Shown piece by piece: positions 10,401-22,315 of a stretch of 64,000 nt of DNA; position 1 is the first letter of the stretch, and the number at the start of each line of letters is the position of its first letter. The stretch lies in NCBI GenBank assembly GCA_006386115.1, contig VFIW01000055.1:62001-126000 (forward strand), read 5' to 3'. This DNA comes from Globisporangium splendens. Lineage: Eukaryota > Oomycota > Peronosporomycetes > Pythiales > Pythiaceae. Both the position numbers and the translations under genes were made by a program. The notes under the pieces are model-generated. The model saw only the letters and a list, made by a program, of their open reading frames with translations, was not told where the DNA came from and ran no database searches.

Positions 10401-13400
10401 CTGTCCATCGTTGCTTTTCGCCCGCAAGACCATTGATGAGCGCTGTCGCTTGCTCCGTTTTCTTCTCCGTCGCATGCACGTACTCTTCGACTTTCGCCTT
10501 TTCCTCTGTTTGTGTCTGGAAATCTTCCTGTAGGCGTGTAAGCACTGCTTGGCATTTGACGAGTTTCTCTTCCGTGGCCTGGAGACTCGCTTGTGCGGCT
10601 TCAAACTTTCCTTCCGCAATCCTGAGCGCTTCTAGCTTTGGCTTCACAACTTTTGAGGCTTCGTGGTACATGCTCATGGCTTTCACCCAACAAAACAGTC
10701 CCTCAGCAGCTTTCGACGCATTTTCAGCGACGGGTGCAGAAAATCCTTCCAGTTCCATGTACGACATCATGAGCTCGATCGTCTCGTCGTTGATGTTGTC
10801 CTTCAAGTACTTGGAGAAGTGGAAAATGTTCTGAAGGAAGCGAGTATCTGCGAGCATCCCCGACTTCACGATCTGGGACGAATCCAGGACAAAGTCAAAC
10901 ATCTTCTTGTCTTTGCCCACTCCAAGCGTGACTGGCGATTCCTCAACCTTCAAGAGCGGCATCATCTGCAAAATCGCCACGCAATCAAAGATCAATTTGA
11001 TGATATCGCCCGATTTCGCGAGTTTCTTCAGCTCGTTCAGATCATTCGGTTTGATGCTACTGACAGCACGCTCAGCTTCATCCAGGAACGGCTGTGCTTT
11101 CTTCGGGTCTTCCCCAGCATCTTCTTTTTCTTTCAGAATAATCGTTGCGTCGGACTGGCACTGCTCTTTGATTTTCTGCACGGTATCGTTCTCCTTTTCC
11201 GCTTCGAGTGACTTGATCTGCAGATTCTCGAGCATCTCATTCGCAGCAGCCTCAGCGAGAACGAGTTTGGTTTCCTCTTCTTTCAGGATGACCTTCATCT
11301 TCTCGACATCTTGAGCTCCCTGAACAAGTTTCTGCAAACCAATATTGATCGAGCTCTCGTTACGATTGATCTCTGTCAGCTTCTCACTGTAGAGCTCTTT
11401 GTATAATGTTAGGAAATGAAGGAACGAGCGTGGCGTCTGGAACACATGTCGACGCATCTTCGCAAAGTAGTCGCCACACATCTCCACTACAACTTGATGG
11501 ATGTGCCCCATCTGAGCGGTTAGACTCTCCTTCACCACGACCGATCCTCCGATGGGGAAATTTTCCAAATACCCATTGCTCACCGCGACAAGTGCTTCTT
11601 CTGGCCATGGCAAGAACCAATCGGTGGTGCAGCCGCTGATCAGGTTCGAGAACTCTCGACATCGGTCTGCAAACGTGTTGCTGACTGGCGAGAGGCACAG
11701 CAGCAAGTGCAGGTTCTTTCGTACGCGATCGAAGAAAAATCGAGTCAGGTTGTCGATCGTATCTGGACGCTCGGGGTACACCTTTTGCATGGTGTTGCGA
11801 AGCTCGCTCGCCATGACTGCGAGCTCATCTCGAGGGAACAAACCTGGGATCTCCCCTGTTGCCAAGAGAGAATTGATTTGCTCCAAGAAGGGTTCGTCTT
11901 TGATCTCCGCTTCTGTGATGACGAACGAGACGCCCTTCCCAACTTGTCCGGCCAGCTTGAGCAATGAGCGCAAGCCATCGAAAAACGAAAGCAGGTTGTA
12001 CGTTTTCGTGATCTGGAAGATATGCGTCCCGGCGATAGTCGATGCGCGTCGTGCGAGCGACTGCTTTCCCGAACCACCCACGCCTACGAGCATCATGTTG
12101 TTCTGTGGCATCCCGAGCACGCGTGATATTCGCACGAGATGCATCAGCGCTTCGTCAAACAGGATCAGCGAGAATTTTTACCCGGATTCTCCTTGTTGAA
12201 CTGCATCAGTAGCTGCTCGATGCGCGTCCGCACGACTTGGATCGTCACAGCGTTCTCATAGTATTTGGGAGCTTCCTCAACTAACTCCCCATACTCGTCA
12301 AACACAGGTTCTCGCAGAAAGTCGACAAAAATCGTGTGCGGATCCGGTTTCTCTTTAATCGATGGTTTATGAAGCACCGAGTCTGTGATGACCGCTAGTT
12401 CATCGGTATTTGTCTCCGATCGTGACGAGTCGATCACTGAAGACTCGCTCGCTTTCGTGGCGCCACAGTTTCACAAGCATGCGCTCCGATGTGATGCTAT
12501 CAAGTGGTGCGCACACGATTCCTTGGAAGCACCGACTCAGTTCACGCATGCTGAAGAAGTAATGGGACTCTTGTGGAGTCGGAAGCATGGACTTGCGCAT
12601 CCACAGCCACAAATGGCTCGATGCCGACGCGAGTTTCGCTGCAACGTCCAGAATCGCTTTGCGTGCTGCGTTGTCAATGTCAGCAATCGCCAGCGAGCCA
12701 TCTGACCATAAATGGCTTCGACAAGCTCGCTTGTAGGTGAGAGGACATTCAAGACCATGAAACGACGCTTTAGACGGTTTGGTATGTCGTTCTTGCCTCC
12801 TTTTGGATGACTCATTGCCGCTAAGAACCGCAAATCTTCGACCATTTTAATGTCGCCTCGCTTGTCTTTGTCGAGAAAGCAGAGCGTGTTCGTTTCGATC
12901 AGTTGCCGCACGACTTCCAATGTCGGCTGACCCATCCATCCGTTGAGTGTTGGCATCGACAGATCGTCCAGGAAGAGCGCGATCTTCTTCCCATTCGCAG
13001 GACCAAACGTTTTGCCTCCGCGTTTCTCCAGTTCGGTCTCGGCAATCGTTTAAAATCCTCCTGGCTGACTCGCGCCTGAGAAAATCACATTTTTGAATGT
13101 CAAGTCGTCGGAACCATTGTGTCGACTTTCGCAAAATAGCCGCACGATCGTCGACTTCCCCGTTCCTGTTTCACCAACCAGCATTACGAGAAATTGGCAC
13201 GAGCGGAGATGCTCAATTAAATACAGCGAGCGGGAGGTATCTGTGTTCGGGATGATCAGGCTCGCTACATTGTCGTCACCCTTTTCAAGGAGATTCTCTG
13301 TTGTCTCAAACGTCCACTTCTCCCATTCAAGAGTCGACGAGTGCAAGAAATGGTCAAAGATCGTGGTCTTGTCACTCGGATCGCACTTTGGGAAGGCTGG

Positions 13401-16400
13401 TGATTTTTCGCTCAAATAGTGATTCAGCTTTATGCGATCGCCCAAGTCAAGAACGCTACCGACAGTCCAGCAGAGTGGGAGCGCAAACAGACGCTCGAGC
13501 TCGACCTCCAAATCTGGTCCACTCTCACTGAGTTCGCAGCGCAACAGCAGACTGTGGGGTAGATTGAGGCATGGCTGCATGAGCGCAACGCGAGGCACCG
13601 AAATCACCGGATGGCAGTTCTTGCTGAAAAACTCGAATAAATGACCGGGACCGCCTCCACTAAACGAGCAAGTACCAACCATTGCCTTCACGCACTTTGC
13701 TAAGCGGTCTCGATAGAGTTCTGGACGAGTGAGTAGCCATCCTTGAACAACAGGCTCCCAGTCCATATCCGTATCGCTCACGTAAATGATTCCAGCACGA
13801 GACACTGTTGCAGGTGACGCATTCCGTAGATCTTCGACTTCAAACATCAATTTACAATTCTCCGTCATTGGGATACGATCGCCGTTGGCCAGTGTCAGGA
13901 TCTTGTTATCATCGAGAACGGTATTGAGGTTCTCGATCCAAATGGCATCCACGGGACCATCGCACACGATCCACGAGATATCTTTGCGCGATCGGTCGTT
14001 GAATTTGGACCAAATCGCAGCAAACACGCCGTCGACCCACTCACCCGACAGCTTATCTGTCTCACCAAACATTTCCTCGGGCCGAATCGCCTTCGGGTTC
14101 ATGCGAATCTGCTTGTGCGGGGTCTTGGTTTGCGCACTCAGAGCAGCCTGCAGTGTTCGAAAGATCTCGGATTTCCAGATCCAGCAGGACCGACCAAGAT
14201 GACGCCATGGCGAACGATTGTCGTGTCGTAGAACTGAAGCACTTTTGTCGTCCACGTAGGATGTGCGATGCGACTGTTTTTCTCCAGGACCTGGGCAATG
14301 GCATTTGCGACCTCGCTGCTCTTGTTGTTGGATGGACTCTGTTCAATCCCTGGGAAGATGTCTTTCAGGAAGGACAAGAAAACGGGGATATCCTGCGCGA
14401 CAAGCTTGGATAAGTTCATATCACGCAGTGTTGTCATGAGCAGCAGTTCCTCGTTCGCCATAAGATTATTCCGCTTCGTCGTCCCAGCCGTATGCAGAAC
14501 AGACACGATATTTCACAACCCGAAGTCGTAATGACGCTGCTTGGACAATTGCTCTTCGCAAACGTTGTACAAGGTCTTGAACTTTCGTGTGAGCTCCGCG
14601 AACGAATCGTACCCCACTGAGCAGAGTTTCACTTTCACAGTGATCTCTCTGTCTGGTACCATCATCGACACGCCGCGGAAGAGGGTCTTGAGGTTCTCTG
14701 GCAGCTCTTGACGTCCTTGGTAGCCAGGATTCATCGTGATAAAGTAAGTGACATCCTGGTTCAATGCAATGGCTTGAGGGTCGCATGGGAACGAAAACGA
14801 TGTCGTCTGCAACCGTTTCGCATTTGTGATCGAAAGGACTTGCTGTGCGACCACGGAGAGCACAGGGAGCTCAATGCGGTTAAATCCATCGAAGCAACCC
14901 CAAAGTCCGTCTTGACATAAGCTTTTGAAGATCTTTGCCATGTCTGAGTACCGCTGTTGGTCCGTGCAGTTCGTGACGATGACATAGACACCAAGACTTC
15001 GTCCTAAGTCCTTCACTGTCTCGGTTTTCCCTGTCCCTGCGGGTCCAGCTGGCGCTCCGCCAAGATGCATCCCAAGTGCTTGAGAAAGAGTGATGTAGGC
15101 ACGATCAGTGAGCGGAGTGATCACGAGTCGTTCTTTGCAACCCAGGTACTCAAATGAGTATTTGAACTCGGCGTCACAGATCGAGACAAGGCACGCGTCA
15201 GGACCCACGTTGTCATGCACAGGCGACGTCTTCCAGTAGAATCGGGCTTGCTTGAGCCACTCGAAGTCGTTCGCGTCCATGATTTTCTTCTCTTTGTACA
15301 GTCGACACAGTTCTAGAAAGCAATCGCACTGATGAACTTGGATCGTAATCGGTGTCTCCACTTTCGTACGCGTCATTTTCGTGCCCAGGTCAGCCAGACA
15401 CCGCGACGACAACTCCGAGAGCATCGAGCCATGCTTCTTTGCCGTTTGCTGCATGACCCCTTTTGCCGTTCGACACTTTTGCAGCGCTCCTTGGCACTCG
15501 GCTGTCCAACTCAACTGACTGCCAAGTAAAGCGAACTGTCCACAAAACTTGGACACAAAGTCTCGCAGGGACCCAGTGTTGCACTCTGCTGCGACGTGGC
15601 GGCAAATCGATTTCATCGTGCACCTCATCTCTTTTTCTAACATACCGAGCCACTCTTCGATATTTCCGTCGGCACTCACGGGATTGGTAAGCGTAATCAG
15701 CTCTTCGTCGCTACCGACAATGGACTTGAACTGCAGGATCTTTCTTCGATCGCCATTTGGTTTACTGTCGTGAACGACTTGGTCGATACTGCCGAAAATC
15801 TTCTCATAGCACTGCTGAACTGCCATAGGATCCGGTCCACGCGACAAGATCAACAGCAGCAGCGGGTTCGATACAAAGTAAAATCGAGGGAATTTTTTCC
15901 GTTTCTGCTCCAGGTACCCTTCCAACGACTTCTGGCACTTCTCCAGCTCCCCAAACACGATGGGGAGTGTGCCACGAAGCAACTGTAGCGGTTGCGAAAC
16001 ACATTCATCGAGTTCTGGTCGCACACGATCATCTCGCCGTGCTCATCTGGAATTGTCGCCATCGGTGACAGTGCGTTGTTCATGGGTGATACTGGTAGCG
16101 TGACTACGGATGCCGATGGAGTTGCGTCGAGGGTGTGCTCGCACAACAGCCGCAGTACACCTTCAACCGCATTCTCGATTTCGGCATTTTTGGCGCTCAG
16201 CAACACCGCCACGTTGCTGACATGCTTTCCTGTATCCGGACGAAATCGCCGAGCATAAAGGATTGGTCCGTGGGCAAATACACCAGAGACGCGCATGACA
16301 CCACTTTTAGGTTCTTCTCAATTCGGTTCTCGATTATGTCGTACACGTTGTCGATCAGCTCCTCTAAACGCTGGAGGCCAAAGTGGACGTTCATCTTGTA

Positions 16401-18837
16401 CGCGTCGATGTTCATACTTGTCCACGTGAGCGTGACCATCCCAGGACGCAGTTTTTGCTGCAAGTCTTCCAAATGAGGCTTCAAGAGTGCGGTCGTGACA
16501 GGAATGATCTGCGACGTCACTCGGTCGTGCTCTTTCAGTGTGTACGTCAGGTCGTTGTGGTACATTTTGAATTTGTCTTCTTGCAGCATCACCATTTTCG
16601 CGTTCTCCGGCACCTCGGTCCCCATTCGATCCAGGCATTTTGCCTCTCGAATCAGCTGCAAGATCTCTTTGTCAAAGTTCACATACAGTTTGCCCGTCTC
16701 GAGGTGACGAATAATCAAAGTCGCGTGCAATCCTGCCTTCGCGGTTTCCACCAACCGGCACCAAGCTTCGTACCAGAGGTACTCAAACGCAACGAGCGTT
16801 CGCGCCACTTTGTTGTACGTCTTGATGATCTTTTTAGAGTCCTTAGTGGACAGAACGGTTGGATTGCTCTCAAATTTGCGCATCGGTTCTTCGATACGAC
16901 GTAGCAAGTGCCTGGAACAGAGAATGTTTCCTGCCACAGGCGGCAGATTGCGAGCGATCGGTGGATCATGACGATACTTTTCGTAGATGTCCTGCACGTT
17001 GGTGAGGTCGAGACCGTAATTGTGAAAGATGACTGTAAACTTAGAATCCAAATCGCTCCGAAGACTCTCGCTGTAGAATCGACTGGAGTTGTTTGAGCAG
17101 AATCAAGGATTGCTCAATGCTTGTTATGTTGTCAAAGCTGACGTTGATGAATTGCTGCAGGGATACCTCCAGGTCAGAAATCTGGATGTTGAACTCCACG
17201 TAGTCACGGTCGAACTTGTTGTTGTGGTAACCCAGCAGGTCGTGTTTGTTTGCCTCGAGTTTGTGGATGATAGTGTTGAACGAAGCGAGCAGCGTGTCTA
17301 TCCCTTCAAGCGAGTGCAGCGCAAGCGAGCGGAATTGGTGGATCGTGCTGAACATATCGATGAGCTTCACGACACGTCGACAAAACAGGTCAAACTTGCC
17401 AAAAATTTGCGTCTCACTAAAGGCGAACTGCTTCCCTTTCGGCATCGTCAGCAGTTTGTCCTTTGTCAGACGGTATTGCTCTTGGTACGCTTCGTTCAGC
17501 TTCAGGCACACCTCGAGATCGATCAACAGGGATTCAGGGTTCTTGTCCCAAATGGACTCGGGAGGGTCTTTGTCTAGAATGCTCTTCTTGCACAACGTGA
17601 TCATCTGGTTGGTGATCTTCATAAATAGTTTGGTCATGCGCTCGGTTGTGCTGTAGTATCGCGCGATGGTGTGGATCATTTTCACCGAGTTCATGAGCGC
17701 TGGTAAAGCGTCGACCACGGTGCCGGGTGTCTCAGTGTACAAGGGCTCAATGAGTCTCTCCAGGGTCGCCAGGTACTTGACATTACCCTTTGCTTCGTTC
17801 GACGCTCCAGTGATGTTCGTGTCAATCAGCTTCCATTGTCGCAGCAAGGATCCGATACTGAGCTTGTCGAGTCCGCCATCCTGCACTTTCAACACGACGC
17901 TGAGCACACCCGTCACCATCTTGCATTCCTTCGACTTCAGCTGCTCCGCGATGCCCATGAGTCGCTGCAAACGCCGTTTCCAGTACTCCAGCTCGGTATC
18001 TGGTCCTGCATCGTGCGACTCCCATCGCCCTTGGTCGTTGTCCTCCAGATACGTCTCGGTTTGCTTGCACCAGTCCTGCACAAGGTCCACGAAATGATAC
18101 ACCGCGCCATCATCGGTCGATAGCCGTGAGAGACTTCGCGAGTCGTTGGGGTCGTACCGCTTGTCGGGTTTGCGCAGATCGAGACCCGTGTTCATGGCTT
18201 TCAGGTTCTCTTGGGTGTCGGTCACAAGCGATTTCAAGCCGTGCATGAACTCGTTCCGCGACTCGTTGTCGGCTTTGCCCCACTCGGTCTCCTCTCGACT
18301 CGTGAGCATCGGCACAAACAGCTGGGACAACACCGTCTCGATAGAGAGCAGCACTGACGGGTCCAGCACGCCATATCCGAGCAAATGGTCATTCGCGACC
18401 GCCGGGTTAAGCTAGTGGAACGGAGACACGCCGCCATCCAGTGTCTCCGGGTTCGTCATGACGCCTGCGAGTCCCATGGCTGCCTCGAGTGGCGCCGTAC
18501 CTGCCGAGCCATCGAGCTTCTCCTTCGGGATCTCCACAAAATAGAGAGCACGCGCGCAGAGAGGCTCCTCCAGTCCGTCCGTAATAAATAGTTCTTTCTT
18601 GCGCTCAGTAGCTCCCGTTTGCACTCCTACACCACTGCTGTACTCTGCGTCGTCGTCCGCGTGGCGCATCTGGTAATAGAAGAAGATCTTTCGTGGGCCG
18701 TCGACGTGGAAAAAGAGCGCGAGCTTCTCCATGTTGCGGTTGGACTTCATGAGCTCCTCGACCTGCGCCTCATCCTGGAAGCCCAGCGACATCTGCAGCC
18801 GCTGGATGATCCAGCGGTGGCGCGCCTGGAACGCCAT
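7462..18837 (-). pseudogene. Outer-arm dynein heavy chain (gamma / DNAH5-8-like), multiply disrupted
   Basis: The full domain order of an axonemal dynein heavy chain is readable on the minus strand. It starts at MAFQARHRWIIQRL (ATG 18837) and runs through the N1 tail, linker, AAA1 (GPAGTGKTE, ~15040), AAA2 (GVILVGPAGSG, ~14190), AAA3 (VGETGTGKST, ~13170), AAA4 (VGVGGSGKQS, ~12075), stalk coiled coil with microtubule-binding domain (~10300-11300), AAA5, AAA6 and the C-terminal cap ending HWTLRGVALLC. It cannot be translated as one protein. In-frame stops lie at 18412-18414, 14513-14515 and 13050-13052. Frame breaks lie near 17065, 16215, 16010, 14174, 12687, 12410 and 12177. Most of the linker is missing near 16000, and AAA5 and AAA6 have in-frame losses. 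The span is about 3,790 codons against about 4,500-4,600 in the family. Outer-arm identity rests on C-terminal and AAA4 resemblance to DNAH5/8. Confidence 0.88.
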
Positions 18838-18887
18838 TCGCTACGGTTCGCAGACCGCGTCTCGGGGTCCAAGCAGCTGCTCAGACA

Positions 18888-19091
18888 ATGTTGCGGGACC
18901 ACGGCGAGTCTGTAAATGCCGTGTGGTGTGTGGAGAAGCGCCCTTTTGTTGACGTACCCCGCGCGCGCGCCTTCATCGCCGCGGCTTTTCGCAGCAGCAG
19001 CGGCGACGATGCTTTCCGTCATGTTGGCTACATTGACGGAAGGGTTACGTTCCACATCGACATCAAGTATGTGGAGCATAACCCTGAATGA
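18888..19091 (+). CDS. Possible small protein or gene fragment divergent from the dynein
   Basis: A 67-codon frame starts MLRDHGESVNAVWCVEK and ends HIDIKYVEHNPE. Third codon positions are strongly G/C, like real genes in this window, and the composition is protein-like. It lies 50 bp upstream of the dynein start on the opposite strand. I do not recognise it. It could be a tiny gene, one exon of a spliced gene, or a remnant. The rest of 18838-19433 holds no clear feature apart from the promoter of the coiled-coil gene that follows. Confidence 0.3.
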   Translation: MLRDHGESVNAVWCVEKRPFVDVPRARAFIAAAFRSSSGDDAFRHVGYIDGRVTFHIDIKYVEHNPE

Positions 19092-19433
19092 GAGACATGT
19101 GTAAAGCACATGTTGCAAATAACTAGACGTTCTCTGTACGTCTCTACGAGCTGAAGAAAACAAAAGACGAAAGAGGACAAACCAATGCTTTCTTTCTGTG
19201 GATTTCGCGCAATATGTGTTTAAAACACTTGCTGAGTCTAGTGAACAGTTGCTGTGCGCCCCTCACGCTGCCTTTCGGTGGCCGGCTGCCTAATCCGAAG
19301 TGCGCGCAATAGCCAAACGACTGGGCAGCAAAGCGCAAAGCTGACGAAGTGCCACTCTCCAACCTTCTCTGTCACGACCAGGTCATTGCTTTGCGTCTAG
19401 AGAGCATCGTCACACCAGATCAATACCCGCACC

Positions 19434-22082
19434 ATGGAGTTTGAAAGCAAGGCCGCGCTGGAAGCCGCCATCGACGTGTGCTCGACGCGCGTGCGCGAGC
19501 TGCAGGAGTGCGTGCGCAAGAACGACGGCGGCATCACGCTCGAGCAGGTCGCCGAGCAAGTGAAGAAGCTCGTGGCGCTGCGCAAGGAGCTGCAGCTGTG
19601 GAAGGCCAAGGAGGAGGAAGAAGAAGAAGAAGAGGCGCTCGCGCTCGCGGCCGCCGCCGAGCAGGAGCAGAACAACCAGAACAGCGACAGCAACTCGGGT
19701 GTTGCTGCGACGTCGTCCTCGCCCATGTCCAGCAGCAGTGGCAAGAAGAAGCGCAAGAAAGCCAAGAAGAAAGCTGCATCGGCTGCGGAAGCTGCGCAAC
19801 CCTCGACGAGTGGCGACAGCTCGAACGAATCTTCCGATGAACCCGTCACCGAAAAGGTGGAGCAGGTGAAGGAGGAAAGCAACAGCACGCCAGAAGTGTA
19901 CGAGGAAGCGGTGCAAGCCGAGGCTCCTGCAGTTGAAGAGACTTTGAGCAACCAAGACGACGAAACGATTGGTACGTGTTTATTATCCTATGACGATGTG
20001 CTTGAAGCAGATCTTTCGGTTGCGCATGCTGCTCATTGCAAACGATAGCAAACGACTAATTTGAACTGTTGCTCATGCAGCTGCGTTGGAGGATGAATTG
20101 AAGAAGGCGCAGCGCACGAAGCAAGCGAAAGAGTACCTCGCGGCTCAGGAAAAGCTCACGAAAGCAGCAGCTGAAAAGGTCGAGAAGGTCGAAAGCAGCG
20201 TAGCCAAGACGGCTGCTGTCGAGACGAAGAAGACCGAAGCCAAGAAGCCAAGAAGCGCGTCTGTCAGCAAGGAACAACAGCAGAAGATTGCCGATTTGGA
20301 AGCACAACTCGCGAGTGAAAAGGCGAAAGCCACTGAAGCCGAACAATCGAGTAAGAGCGCTGCCGACGAGCAGTTGAAGAAGATTTCTGCGTTGGAGAGC
20401 GAGGTTGCCTCTGAGAAATCGAAGAGCGAGGATGCCGACAAAGCGAACAAGCAACTGACCGAATCGGAAAGCAAGTTGCGTGAAGAACAGAGACGTCTGG
20501 TTGAGTCGATTGCGGAACTGAAGGAGACGAATGCCGAGCTCGTGAAGAAGATCGAGGAAGCTGTGAGCTCGGACGCCGCTCTTCAAGCTGAGGTGACCAA
20601 GTTGCAGTCTTCGTTGAAGGAGATGGAAGACACCAAGTCTGACAATGACACCAACTTCCGCAAGCTCTGGAAGACGATTGATGAGTTCCAGGTACGTCTT
20701 TTCTTCTTGATGGAGTGTCGCGTGAAGGTTGGTGACTGATAGCTCTTGTCTTTTTGATTCCTTGTAGATGACCAACAACAAGCTTCAAGAGAAAAACGCT
20801 CAGCTGGAAGCTGAGGTCAAGTCTGTTCGTGCGGAAGCCGAGAACTCTCTGAAGGAAAGCTCTTCCCACCACGAGCGCACTGAGGAGCTTGGGTCGGAGC
20901 TCAAGAAGGCGAACTCGGATTTGAAGGCATCGAGCTCCCAAGTGGAAGTCCTGACCATGGAAGCCCAGAAGCTCCGCTACGAAAACGAATCCTTGTTGCA
21001 GAAGATTGCGTCCGTGGAAACCAAGTTCCAGGCTTCGTCGACTCAGATTTCGGCTATCGAAAGGGACCTCGCGCAGACCAAGCAACAACTCGAAGCTGCT
21101 GCGGAACAAAACAAGGTGCTGGCTGCCAAGTCGGACGAAGCTGCCACTATCCACGAAGAAGAGAAGCTGAATTTGTCGTCGCTGATGGCAAATCTGCAAG
21201 CTGAGAACGTGACGTTGCTCGGAAAGAACACTGAGCTTGAAAAGCTCTTTGCTGAGGCGAAGGTGAGCCATCGTTTGGTTGAAACTTTTTGAAGTATGGT
21301 GCTGATTCTCATGCCTCTCTTTATTCCGTGTCAATTAGAAATCTACGCCTTCGGATGTTGCAGAAAAGGAAGCTGCCGCTAGCTTGATCCGATCCCTCAA
21401 GGATGAAGTTGTCGCTTTGAAGCTTGCGTCTGAGAAGGCGACTGAGCAAGCTTCTGGAAGCACCGTTCAAGTGAAGAACCTGACGCTAGAGCTTAGCGCG
21501 TGCAAAGAAGCCTTGGTCGACGCATCCAAGCGACTCGAAGCTAGCAGTGGTCAACGCGGCCAACTGGAGGCTGAAGTGCAAAACTTGCGCAACCTTGTTG
21601 TGACTCAAGAAGACATGTTGAAGAAGACTCGCGCGTCGATGCTTGAGGCCAACGAAGAGCTCAAGGAGGTGCACAAGCACACACAAAAGTGGAAAAGCTC
21701 GGCGCAGTCTGCCAACAGCCAGCTGAATGAAAAGATTGTGGAAGCCGAGAAGGCGAAGAAGCAACTCGCGAAGACGAGGGCCGAGCTTACCAGTTCGGAA
21801 ACGGCCCGCAAGCAACTTCAAGACAGCTTGAAGGAGAAGGACAAGAAGATGGGCAAGGTTGCCCACGAGCTGCAGCTTCTTCGCGAGAAACTCGCTGCTC
21901 TAGACAAGGAGAAAGCCGAGTTGGAACGACAGAACCAGTCGGCGGCTGCTATCTCCGTCAAGTTGACCCAGGAGAAGACGGAGCTCCTAAAGAGCACGGA
22001 ACAGTTGCAGACGTATCGGCAGACATTAATGGGCTTGATCCCGCTCATGGTCGCGGCAATTTTCTACGCAGTAGCGAAATGA
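19434..22082 (+). CDS. Long coiled-coil protein with C-terminal membrane anchor
   Basis: Exons are 19434-19971, 20081-20691, 20768-21262 and 21339-22082 (about 795 residues), all joining in frame. Residues ~5-60 (AAIDVCSTRVRELQECVRK ... VALRKELQLWKAK) form a two-helix segment resembling a WHEP domain. Poly-Glu, Ser-rich and Lys-rich (KKKRKKAKKK) linkers follow. From residue ~185 almost everything is heptad-rich coiled coil (e.g. KIADLEAQLASEKAK). The last ~20 residues, LMGLIPLMVAAIFYAVAK, are a single hydrophobic segment at the very end, the layout of a tail-anchored protein. By analogy with golgins and kinectin/p180 it may tether or shape ER or Golgi membranes; that role is inferred. Coiled-coil genes are often misassigned by similarity, so no family name is given. 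Confidence 0.85.
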
Positions 22083-22315
22083 GGTGCATACTTCCCCCCC
22101 TAGATAACTTTCAAACGTAGAAGCCACTATTTGCAAATCACGAATGCAGCCTTTGTGTCACCAGTTGATTGAAGTCACTGCTACGCGTTGAGCGCCACTA
22201 CCGAAGGGCAACGCTTGTCGACAAGTCGGCAGCATTGACAATGACTCGTTGCCTCACGAAAGAGAAAAAGAGGGAGCTGACGACGAAGATTCAGGTGCTC
22301 CTTCGGTTCACGCCG
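22083..22315. other. Gap between coiled-coil gene and inverted repeat
   Basis: This short interval contains the 3' flank of the coiled-coil gene. A 62-codon frame running into the repeat (from 22169) has no features I can support. Confidence 0.3.

Noticed and set aside
12144..14255. Treating the dynein frame breaks as introns
   Set aside because: The breaks fall inside continuous conserved motifs with no bases to spare, and no donor/acceptor pairs restore the frame.
7462..18837. Sequencing or assembly error as the full explanation for the broken dynein
   Set aside because: Some single-base breaks in short runs could be errors, but three nonsense substitutions, a lost linker block and in-frame losses in AAA5 and AAA6 cannot, and the other long genes (for example the 8.2-kb Rav1-like coding sequence) show no such breaks.
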